A stretch of 64,000 nt of DNA from Pseudomonadales bacterium. GTDB lineage: Bacteria; Pseudomonadota; Gammaproteobacteria; Pseudomonadales; UBA7239. Below are positions 27,859-38,000 of this stretch, one piece after another (position 1 is the first letter of the stretch; the number at the start of each line of letters is the position of its first letter). A program made the position numbers and the translations under genes. The notes beneath the pieces were generated by a model. It did no database searches, was not told the DNA's origin, and saw only the letters and a program-made list of their open reading frames with translations. The stretch covers positions 1 to 64,000 of the forward strand of contig JAWLAB010000007.1 in the NCBI GenBank assembly GCA_041395665.1, read 5' to 3'.

Positions 27859-28236
27859 ATGGCTAAAGTACTGATTGTCGATGATTCGCCAACTGAAACT
27901 TACAAAATGGAATCAGCACTGCAAAAAAATGGCTTTGAAGTGATTAAAGCCGATAACGGCATGGATGGTGTGGCTGCTGCGAAGAAGCACTTGCCGGACT
28001 TGGTGTTGATGGATGTGGTGATGCCTGGGCTCAACGGTTTTCAGGCCACGCGACAGCTGACGCAGGCGCCGGAGACAACGCATATCCCAGTGATTATCGT
28101 GACCACCAAGGATCAGCAGACAGACAAGCTGTGGGGTAAACGCCAAGGGGCACGAGGCTATCTCGTTAAACCGGTGGATGAAAAGAAATTAGTGGATTCC
28201 GTGCGCCAGGTGATGGGTGGCGCAATACTTTTCTAA
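27859..28236 (+). CDS. pilH: Type IV pilus response regulator PilH
   Basis: Second CheY-like receiver, about 125 residues. ATG 27859 (MAKVLIVDDSP) is preferred to the in-frame GTG at 27847 because GAGGAAG sits just upstream and the receiver fold starts at once. Asp52 in LVLMDVVMPGLNG is the phospho-acceptor and KPVD carries the Lys. PilH is thought to act against PilG, favouring pilus retraction or draining phosphate from the kinase. Confidence 0.95.
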   Translation: MAKVLIVDDSPTETYKMESALQKNGFEVIKADNGMDGVAAAKKHLPDLVLMDVVMPGLNGFQATRQLTQAPETTHIPVIIVTTKDQQTDKLWGKRQGARGYLVKPVDEKKLVDSVRQVMGGAILF

Positions 28237-28256
28237 TTTAAGAGAGAACAGTAGGG

Positions 28257-28808
28257 ATGAGCGGGTCAACACAGGCGTTTAACAAACTTTTGGATGTGGC
28301 AGCGGTTGTGCGTCGTACCGCCAAAGGTTTGCCCGCACAACAGGACATAAAACCGCATTGGAGCGGCATTGGTTTCACTTTGTTTGGCCAAAAGTTTGTC
28401 ACCCCCATGGGTGAAGTTACCGAGATGCTTGAGTTGCCGCCGTATACCGAGCTGCCTGGCGTGCAGAGTTGGGTGCGAGGTCTTGCCAACGTGCGCGGCC
28501 GTTTGCTGCCTTTGGTCGATCTGGCAGTTTTTTTAGGAGGCAAACTGGAATCTGCTCGCCGTAATCGTCGAATTCTCGTGATCGAAAGCGGCGATATCTA
28601 TGTCGGTTTAGTGGTGGACGGTATTTTGGGTATGCAGCATTTTCCTGTGGATAGCTATGTGCGTGAGATGGCAGGCATAGATTACGCGGCCATGGTGCCG
28701 TACCTACAGGGCAGTTTTCAGGAATCCAGTGGCCATGGTTGGACGGTGTTTAGCCCGTGGTTATTGGTACAAGATGAGAAATTCTTTCAGGTGGCTCAAG
28801 CGAGCTAA
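28257..28808 (+). CDS. pilI: CheW-like adaptor PilI
   Basis: 183-residue CheW-domain protein that couples the PilJ receptor to the ChpA kinase. Diagnostic pieces are ITWMLELPPYTELPGVQSWVRGLANVRG-type sequence around residues 55-80, LLPLVDLAVFLGG and VGLVVDGILGMQHF. Starts after pilH with a 20-bp gap. Confidence 0.93.
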   Translation: MSGSTQAFNKLLDVAAVVRRTAKGLPAQQDIKPHWSGIGFTLFGQKFVTPMGEVTEMLELPPYTELPGVQSWVRGLANVRGRLLPLVDLAVFLGGKLESARRNRRILVIESGDIYVGLVVDGILGMQHFPVDSYVREMAGIDYAAMVPYLQGSFQESSGHGWTVFSPWLLVQDEKFFQVAQAS

Positions 28809-28906
28809 TTGAATGATGTGTAGTAAGACGAGAATAAGAGATAGAAAAAAGCAGTTCAGGATCAATCAAACAGGGCAAAAGTCATACAAGGGGTTGGAGT
28901 TTAACT

Positions 28907-30949
28907 ATGAGCAAAAAAACCAACGTAGTCGGCAACTTGCGGTCAAATCCGGTGTTGTCAGTGTTATCAATCTTCTTGCTATTGTCGCTGGTCGCGCTGG
29001 GGCTGTCCGCATTCAAGATTCAGTCAACCAATACCGGCGTTCAGCGGTTTTTGAAAAGCAGTGACGATTTGCGTTCAGCCAACTACCGCTTTGTTGAGGC
29101 GATGCGTTTGGCCATGGGCGGTGCTGAATTGAGCTTTGAAGAAGCCAATGAGACACTCAGCGACATGAATCAGTTGTGGGGTGAGCTGGATGGCCCTATG
29201 AACAAAAGCATCATGGCGGCGATTGGCGATCAGCCTGCCGCACGCGATGCGTGGAGTCGCTTAAAGCTGGACGGCGAAACCGTTTATAAAAACAAAGAAA
29301 TTTTGCTGCAGGTGCGTGATATTAGTGAGCGTTTGAAGCAAACCATTCCGCAAATTCAAGAGCAGTATGGCGCGGTTGTTGAGCGCATGGTGCAAGGTGG
29401 TGCTATGGCACAAGATATTGCTGATGCGCAGGCACAAGCATGGTTGGCTGAGCGTATCGCACGCAATATCGACAAGCTCAATGCCGGTGGCGATGACTCT
29501 GAAGCGGCGGCAAATCAGCTGGCACAAGACTCGGCAAAGTTTGGCCAGCACCTGAATGCTTCATTGCAGCGTGCTTATCAAACCAGCGTTACGCAATCAC
29601 TGAACGAAGTGGCGGCATTGTTTAAAGTGATTTCTGAGTCGGCAAGCAGTCTCGCAGCATCTAAACAGGTGTTTTTGGAAAGCAGCCAAGCGTCTAGCCA
29701 TGCTATGCAGTCAGATACCGCGGCGTTGCTGCAAGAGCTTTCTAACCTGAACGATGCGGCAAATGGTTTGCCAGCGGCTAAACGCTGGAACACTATCTTT
29801 TTGATTTCTGCTGCTTTGGCTGTTTTGGTCATGGTAGCCATCGCGACTATTTTGCTGCGTTCCGGTAGCAGCCGTTTGCATGTGCAAGAATCTGAAAACG
29901 AAAGAAACCAAACTGCTATTTTGCGTTTATTGGATGAACTGGCGGATTTGGCAGATGGCGACTTAACCACGACTGCAACGGTGTCGGAGGATTTCACAGG
30001 CGCCATCGCGGACTCGATCAATTTCACCATCGACAACCTCCGTGTACTGGTATCGCGCATCAATGACACGGCGGTTCGCGTATCGTCAGCGGCGCAGGAA
30101 ACACAGGGCACAGCACTGCATCTGGCGGAAGCCTCTGATCACCAAGCGCAAGAAATTGCCGGCGCTTCAGCGGCCGTTAACGAAATGGCGGTCACCATCG
30201 ACCAAGTATCCGCGAACGCGGCGGAATCAGCGGCGGTAGCGGAGCGGTCGGTATCGATCGCCAACAAAGGCGCAGAAGTGGTACAGAACACCATCCAGGG
30301 CATGGACAACATCCGCGACCAGATCCAAGAAACTTCGAAGCGTATCAAGCGTCTCGGTGAATCGTCACAGGAAATCGGTGACATCGTATCTTTGATCAAC
30401 GACATCGCTGACCAAACCAACATCCTCGCACTTAACGCCGCGATTCAGGCATCGATGGCGGGTGACGCGGGTCGAGGCTTCGCGGTGGTAGCGGATGAGG
30501 TTCAGCGACTTGCGGAGCGTTCTTCTGCGGCAACTAAACAGATTGAAGCGCTGGTAAAAACCATCCAAACGGATACCAACGAAGCGGTAGCGTCGATGGA
30601 ACAAACCACGGCCGAGGTAGTGCGCGGTGCACGCTTGGCGCAAGACGCGGGTGTGGCACTGGAAGAAATCGAAAACGTATCGACCACGCTCGCGGAATTG
30701 ATCCAAAACATCTCCAACGCTGCGCGTCAGCAGGCATCATCCGCTGGTCACATTTCCAACACGATGAATGTTATCCAAGAGATCACCTCGCAGACTTCAG
30801 CGGGTACCAACGCCACCGCGCGCGCGATCGGGCACTTGGCAGAAATGGCCGTCGACCTGCGTGACTCCGTACAGGGCTTCAAACTGCCTGACGAAGTGGC
30901 GGGTGGTCGTGGCGCTGGTGCCGAGGATGAACGCTTGTCCTTCGCTTAA
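28907..30949 (+). CDS. pilJ: Pilus methyl-accepting chemoreceptor PilJ
   Basis: 680 residues. A membrane segment at about 15-38 and another at about 298-320 enclose a helical periplasmic PilJ-type sensor domain. A HAMP-like region follows, and then a long cytoplasmic signalling hairpin whose tip contains DIADQTNILALNAAIQASMAGDAGRGFAVVADEVQRLAERS (residue about 495-535; quoted only to locate it). In P. aeruginosa PilJ senses pilin and surface contact. It sits between pilI and the methyltransferase pilK. Confidence 0.95.
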   Translation: MSKKTNVVGNLRSNPVLSVLSIFLLLSLVALGLSAFKIQSTNTGVQRFLKSSDDLRSANYRFVEAMRLAMGGAELSFEEANETLSDMNQLWGELDGPMNKSIMAAIGDQPAARDAWSRLKLDGETVYKNKEILLQVRDISERLKQTIPQIQEQYGAVVERMVQGGAMAQDIADAQAQAWLAERIARNIDKLNAGGDDSEAAANQLAQDSAKFGQHLNASLQRAYQTSVTQSLNEVAALFKVISESASSLAASKQVFLESSQASSHAMQSDTAALLQELSNLNDAANGLPAAKRWNTIFLISAALAVLVMVAIATILLRSGSSRLHVQESENERNQTAILRLLDELADLADGDLTTTATVSEDFTGAIADSINFTIDNLRVLVSRINDTAVRVSSAAQETQGTALHLAEASDHQAQEIAGASAAVNEMAVTIDQVSANAAESAAVAERSVSIANKGAEVVQNTIQGMDNIRDQIQETSKRIKRLGESSQEIGDIVSLINDIADQTNILALNAAIQASMAGDAGRGFAVVADEVQRLAERSSAATKQIEALVKTIQTDTNEAVASMEQTTAEVVRGARLAQDAGVALEEIENVSTTLAELIQNISNAARQQASSAGHISNTMNVIQEITSQTSAGTNATARAIGHLAEMAVDLRDSVQGFKLPDEVAGGRGAGAEDERLSFA

Positions 30950-30973
30950 GGGCTGGCTGGTGCGTCATGCTGA

Positions 30974-31951
30974 ATGACCTCGAATGTGGATTCAGTATTG
31001 CGCACCGCTTCTAGTGGTTCAGTGTCCGCCATGAGCATTGCACAGCCGCCAACCAATCCTCCTTCTCCTATTGCTGCGCGCAAAAAAGATACCGGCGCTG
31101 GCAGCTGGGCTGTGCAAGCGCAGAACGAGTTGAGTGAGGAAGAATTTTCCAGTTGGCGCAAGCTGCTAGAAGAGCGCACGGGTATTCACTTGGTGCCACA
31201 GCAAAAAACTTTTTTGCAATCACAGTTGACGATCCGCGTGCGCGAATTGGGCAATATCAGCTTTGCTGAATATTTCCGCAGCTTGCACGAAGGTGTTGGC
31301 AGCGTGGTGGAATGGTCAACACTCATTGATCGATTAGTGATTAAAGAAACGAGTTTTTTTCGCCATCAATCTACTTTTGATTTTCTACACAATTACATCA
31401 ACCAGCGTATTGCCGATGGTCAAATCAATGCATCTTTCGATGTGTGGAGTGTTGGCTGTGCAACTGGCGAAGAGCCATACACACTGGCTATGGTGTTGGA
31501 TGAATGTTTCACTTCGGCAGGTTTAGAAAATTACTGGGGTGTAACAGGTATGGATATTTCTATGCCGGCGCAAACTTTCGCGCGGCAAGGGATTTATTCC
31601 AAACGAAAATTGGACATGGTGCCGCCGCATCTGCGCGAAAGACATTTTTCTGATTACGACCAACTGCGCTGTCAAATTTCTTCAGAAATGCGTGAACGCG
31701 TTTGTTTTACTAATGGTAATGTGATTGAGTTAAAGCGTATGCCGATGGTCAAAATGGATATTATTTCCTGCAACAACATGCTGATTTATTTTCGTCGTTG
31801 GCGCAGAAGAAAAATCTTGAATAACCTCGCCGAGCGTCTAAAAAAAGGCGGGATTTTAATTATTGGTTTAGGTGAAATTGTGGAGTGGGAACACCCTCTC
31901 TTACAGCCGGTAGCGGATGATGGTGTACAGGCATACATCTGCGTGAAATAG
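30974..31951 (+). CDS. pilK: CheR-type chemoreceptor methyltransferase PilK
   Basis: 325 residues. An N-terminal CheR helical part with RKLLEERTGIHL, and a SAM-binding core with DVWSVGCATGEEPYTLAMVL, GMDISMPAQTFARQGIYS and MDIISCNNMLIYF. It methylates glutamates in PilJ. The order pilJ-pilK-chpA is that of Pseudomonas. Confidence 0.94.
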   Translation: MTSNVDSVLRTASSGSVSAMSIAQPPTNPPSPIAARKKDTGAGSWAVQAQNELSEEEFSSWRKLLEERTGIHLVPQQKTFLQSQLTIRVRELGNISFAEYFRSLHEGVGSVVEWSTLIDRLVIKETSFFRHQSTFDFLHNYINQRIADGQINASFDVWSVGCATGEEPYTLAMVLDECFTSAGLENYWGVTGMDISMPAQTFARQGIYSKRKLDMVPPHLRERHFSDYDQLRCQISSEMRERVCFTNGNVIELKRMPMVKMDIISCNNMLIYFRRWRRRKILNNLAERLKKGGILIIGLGEIVEWEHPLLQPVADDGVQAYICVK

Positions 31952-32000
31952 TTTTGATGCGCTGACAGATAAAAAGATCAGCAAGAACAGGAGTTAGGCT

Positions 32001-35000
32001 ATGGCCGAGAAAAGAAATTTTACCGCGCTCGATTGGGTGGCAGGTGAGATCGGCGAAACACTCAACGAAGCAGCGAGTGCGTTGGAGGCCTATGTTGCCA
32101 ACACAGATGATGCAACGCGCATTCGTTTTTGCCTGAACCATTTACATCAAGTGTTTAATATTCTGCAGATGGTTGAGCTGCATGGCGGCGCGCTGCTGGC
32201 AGAAGAAATGGAGAAGTTGACGCAGGCACTGTTGGATAAAACTGTTACCAACACAAAAGACGCCCATGAAGTATTGATGCGCGCCATATTGCAGCTGCCA
32301 ATTTATTTAGAGCGCGTTAAAAAGTTGCGTTCAGATGATCCTGCTGCTTTGATGGGGTTGTTGAATGACTTACGCGCCATTCGCGGTGAAAATTTATTTA
32401 CAGAGTCACAGTTATTTGCGCCAGATCTGCGTGCAGCGCACCAGGCAAACGGGCCGCGTGTAAGGTTTGATGATGAAAAATACCACGAGGTGATGAAAAA
32501 ATTGCGTCACATGTATGAGGCCGTTATGGTCAATATCATGCGTGATCGTGATTATGACGAGCACCTACCTGCGCTGAGAAAAGTTTTTGAGAATTTTCGC
32601 AAGGTCTGTCAAGGGACAGTGCGCGTTGCTTTGTGGGATATCGGCTTGGCGCTAGTGGAAGGCATCGAAAGCGATACGATTTCTGGCAGCGTAACGCTGA
32701 ACAGTCTATTGCGTGAGGTGGATAAAGAAATTCGTCATATGGCGAATAAAGGTATTGCGAGCCTTGACGAGCCGGTGTCTGAAGAACTGTTAAAAAATCT
32801 TCTGTACTACATTGCGCGCAGCCAAGCGTCTACACCAGAAATTTTATCTGTGCGTCAGAATTATCGTTTAGATCGTGCCTTGCCTGGTGTTGCTGCCAGT
32901 GATGCAGACGGTGATTTCGGCGTGGTTGACCCAGAAGCGGTTCGCGCAGTGGTTGTCGCGCTGAATGAAGAATTTCATCGAGCGAAAGAAATTTTCGACA
33001 ACTATGTCAGCGGCCAAGAAAATAACAATACGGCGCTGGCACCAGCGGTAGTTATTTTTAAGCAAGCCAGTGACACCTTGGCGGTCTTGGGTCTCGGTGA
33101 ATTGCGTAAAACCGTTGAAACCATGATCCGCGATTTGCAGAAATATATTGATAAAGGCGAGTTGGTTTCTGCAGATGCACTGCTAGATTTAGCTTCCCGC
33201 TTGATGGAAGTGGAAATTAGTTTGAACTCGCGGTTCAACAGCGGCACGCAAGTGGCGACTGATGGCGCACCACACAATATGCAGAGTACGGTGGTTTCTG
33301 CGCATGACACTGTATTGCACGAATGTCGCAACGGATTGGAGCAAATAAAAGAAGCAATTACTGATTACATCGGCTCGCAGTGGGATGGCAGCCATTTGAC
33401 GCAACTACCAGAGTATCTGCAAGGCGTACGCGGTGGTTTGGAAATTGTTGGACAGCGGCGCGCGGCGCGTGTTCTCGGTGCTTGTGATCGTTATATTCGT
33501 GAAAAATTGATTGGCAGTAGTAGTAAGCCAGAATTCACAGCGATGGATGCGCTCGCCGATGCAATTGCCAGTATTGAGTATTACCTCGAGTGTCTCGACG
33601 AAGATGTTGTTGAGGAGCAGGACAACACTTTAGCAATGGCGGAAAGTAGTGTCGCTACTTTGGGCTACGCTGTTGCTACACATATCCGTACACCGCAAAT
33701 GTACCTCGAAGAAGCGCCAGTTATTGAAGCGCTGAATGCTGATGCTGCATCAGATGAAGTACCTGTTTTGGCGGATACTTTGAGTGAGAATAAGTTAGAA
33801 ACAGAAACAGAAACAGAAACAGAAACAGAAACAGAAACAGAAACAGAAACAGAAACAGAAACAGAAACAGAAACAGAAACAGAAACAGAAACAGAAACAG
33901 AAACAGAAACAGAAACAGAAACAGAAGCGCCCATTCTGTTGGAGGAGACTTCTGAGTTAGCTGTAGAGCTAGAGCCTTCACCAGTTGTTGAGCAAGCTCC
34001 TACAGTTTCTGCGGCTGTAGCAGAAAATTCGACCAAACCTGAGTCAATTGATGCGCCATTGGTTGTGGAGGATTACGACGAAGAAATTGCAGAAATCTTT
34101 ATTGAAGAAGCCAATGAAGTATTAGAAGCCATCCAAGAGTATTACCCCAAGTGGCGCGAAGATTTTAGTGATAATTCATCGCTGACGGAGTTTCGTCGCG
34201 CTTTTCATACATTGAAAGGCAGCGGCCGTATGGCGAAGGCCTTAGAGCTGGGTGAGCTGTCGTGGTCTGTTGAAAATATGCTGAACCGAATCATTGATGG
34301 TTCCATCCAGCCCAGCAAAGATATGTGTACGGTGATCGATGCGGTGGTAGAAAAAATACCGTCCATGATCGAAGCATTTAGTCAGTTGAAAGTTGATCCG
34401 CAACCTGCGTTATCAGAGAGATTAAGTAAAGCGGCATCGGCGATTGCCAGCGGTCAAGCGATGCCTTCGCTGGATGCGCCAGTAGTCACCAGTGATATTG
34501 CTGCGCCTGTGATGGAAACACCGGAGCCGATTGTCGAAGTGGCAGCACTCGAACCAGAAGAAGAATTACCAAGCGAAGTGGCAGCAGAGACAATCGCAGA
34601 AGAAACAGCGACAGAAATATCGGTGAATACCGCAGAAGACATGGATGCTGATTTTGATCCAGTCTTGTGGGAAATTTTCGCCAGCGAAGCAGAAACACAT
34701 CTTGAAGTAGCGGATGAATGGTTGGCCTATGCGCGCGAGCGCGCGCCGTTGCCAGTTGAAACTTCTGACCCATTGCAACGCGCTTTGCATACACTGAAAG
34801 GCAGTGCGCACATGGCAGAAGTAACACCAATTGCTGAATTAGCAACACCGTTTGAAAAATTAGTTAAAGAATTGCGTGCTTATCAAATTAGTGTCGATGA
34901 AAGTTTTTCCAATTTGCTGGCAGAAGTTGTGGCAGAAATTCGCTATGGACTGCAACTTATCGATCATCACAAAAAAGTAATTTTGCCACACTGCGCATCA

Positions 35001-38000
35001 CTGCTGGAGCGCACAGAAGCTTTGCGTGCTTCATTGACGGGCGGTGGTGAAGTTGAAGCGACGGCTAAACAAGAAGTACCTACATTGGCTACAGTGGATC
35101 CAGCGCGCTTCAACCATTTCTTGCTGAATGATATGGACGCGTTGATGGATGTGGTGCCGCGATTGGCGCAATGGCGTGAACACGGTGATCGCAGCGGCTT
35201 GGATCGCATTTTGTTTGAGTTGCAAGAAATGGCAGCAGGCGCCGATGAAGCGGGGCTTTCACCTATCGCCTCACTGGCGCGCGCAATCGTGCCGGCGTAT
35301 ACGCATGCAGTAGAAAGTAGCGTTGCATTTTCTGCGTGGGAATCTTTAGCGGTTACTGCACACAATCATTTAATTGATTTCATGGATCGAATGGCAGCTA
35401 GTGAAGCGTTGGAGCAAGACATCGCCATGGAAGAAAGCATTGCACAATTCTGTGCAACGGAATTTGCTGAAGTGCCAGTCAGTGAGAATGTGGCTGCCGT
35501 TGTTGATGAGCCAGCAGTACTGGATGAATTGGTTGAAGAAGAATCATTGTCGACCACTGATACAGAAGTTGCGCCTGCTGCCGCGTCTGTACCTTTGGCA
35601 AATTCTTCCGCCGAAGATGTGGCACTGCTCGAATCATTGGATGCTGAATTACTCGATATCTTCCTTGAAGAAGCGGATGAAATTCTTGAACAGCTCGATG
35701 GAGAAATTCATCAGTGGAGTGAAGAACCGCAAAGCAGTATGGCGGATGCCGTGCGGCGTTCCTTGCACACCTTCAAAGGTGGCGCGCGCATGTGTGGTCT
35801 GATGCAATTGGGTACTTGGGCGCATGATTTAGAAACGCAGCTGGAGTTTTTCACCGGCGATGCCGATGAAAATTTATTTGCGTTGCTCAATACCTGTCAG
35901 GACCGTTTGTTCCGTGGTGTGGCGATGGTGCATGCATGGCGCGGCGGTGATGCGACTGCATTGAACTTTGCCTCTTTGGTAGAGAGTGATGCAGAAGTTG
36001 TAGCGGCTGAATCGACCGCATCGGTTGAGCCTGTTGTTGAAGTATCTATCGAAGAAGAGCCAGTCATCGAAACATTGGTAGAAGAAGCGGTAGAGACAGA
36101 GTTTGTGGAGGAAGCTGCAGAAGAAGTTGCTGCAGTTATTGAAGAAGCACCGCACGAAAGCATTGAGCCTGTTAGCGACAATCTTGTTGAAGCTATGGCT
36201 GAACCATTGGTTGAAGTGGTGCCGGTTGAAGTGGAGCAGGATGAAGCCGTTACTGAAGCGGTGGTCGAGACAGCTGCCACAGGCATTCTTGAATACAGTG
36301 ATGATATTGATACAGAGCTACTCGGTATTTTCTTGGAAGAAGCGGATGAACTGGTTGAAGAGCTAGAACAAATTATTGGTGATTGGCAGTCTGCACCAGA
36401 AGATGGCAGTTTTGCGGATGCTCTGCGCAGAAATTTACACACGCTGAAAGGCGGCGCGCGCATGGCAGGCCTCACTGGTTTGGGTTCGTTAGCGCATGAT
36501 TTAGAAACACAGCTGGAGTTTTTCACTGGTGATGCCGATCAAGCGTTATTCGCACAAATTTTGCAATGCCAAGACGCGATTCTTGCTGGTGTGCAGCAGG
36601 GTCGTGCAATAGCAGCGGGTGAAACACCACAGCCTGCAGTAGCGGTAATGCCAGTTGCTTCTGAGCCTGTTGTTTCTGAAATTGTTGTTTCAATGCCGGT
36701 AATTGATGCTGTCACTGAAACACCGATTATTGATGAGCCTGTTGTTGAAGCGTCCATCACAGAAACGCCAGCGGTTGATGACACAGTAGAAGAAATTTCT
36801 ACAGAAATTGCTGCAGAAATTGAAGAAGTGCCGCAAGAAATTATTGAGCCTGCTGTTGCTGCACCTGTTGTTGAAATAATGGATCTCGGTATTAGTGAGG
36901 ATGCAGATCCTGAAATGTTTACGCTGTTCTTGGAAGAAGCAGGCGAACTCATTGAAGATTTAGAAACACAAATTGATGCGTGGCGTAATGCACCAGAAGA
37001 TAAAACATTCTGCGATGCACTGAAGCGTATTTTGCACACCTTCAAAGGTGGTGCGCGCATGACAGGCATTATGGCCTTGGGTGAATTAGCGCACGATTTA
37101 GAAACACAGTTAGAGCAATTGTCTGGTGCAGCTGACGATGCGTTATTTGCAACGATCGATGATTATTATCAGAAAATGATCAAAGGCATCGCACAGGTAC
37201 AACGCATTGTTGCGGGTGAGCCTGTTGTACCTGCCGCCACAGTGTCAGTTACTACGCAGACGATTGAAGTGCCAGCTGCTGCGACGACTGTTGTTGAGCA
37301 GTCTGTTGATGTTGCACAAGCTGTACTGGACAAAAAACTCGATACGCAAACCGCTACTATCATTCCGTTTCGCGGCACCGTTTTGCCGCGCGGCTTGGAA
37401 GATGCTATTGCGGGTAAGAAAACAACGCATGCCGCTGCGGAAGCAAAATCCGCGCAAGCACAGCAGGAAATGATCAAAGTTTCTGCCGACTTGTTGGAGA
37501 ACTTGGTAAACCTTGCCGGTGAAACTTCTATCAGCCGTGCGCGTGTTGAACAGCAGATGATCGACATCGAGCGCACCGCAGAAGAAATGGATGCGACGAT
37601 TACGCGTTTACAAGATCAGTTGCGTCGTCTGGAAGCGGAAACCGATGCGCAAATTCAATCGCGCATGACGGAAATTCAAGAGCGCAGTGATGACTTTGAT
37701 CCACTGGAAATGGATCGTTATTCCACCGTACAGCAGTTGACCAGTTCGTTGTCGGAATCAGCATCTGATTTGTTGGATATTCGCAGCTCCTTGACCAATA
37801 AACTGCGCGACACAGAAACACTGTTGGTGCAGCAAGCGCGTATCAATACGGGTTTGCAAGAAGGTTTGATGCGTTCGCGCATGGTTCCATTCTCGCGTTT
37901 GGAACCACGGTTGCGCCGTATCGTGCGGCAAGTAGCTGGTGAGTTGAAAAAAGATATCGCGTTTGATTTAGAGAATGTGCAAGGCGAGCTGGATAGAACC

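Noticed and set aside
33665..34036. Minus-strand frames reading Val-Ser or Leu-Phe repeats
   Set aside because: These are translations of the opposite strand of the GAAACA microsatellite within chpA.
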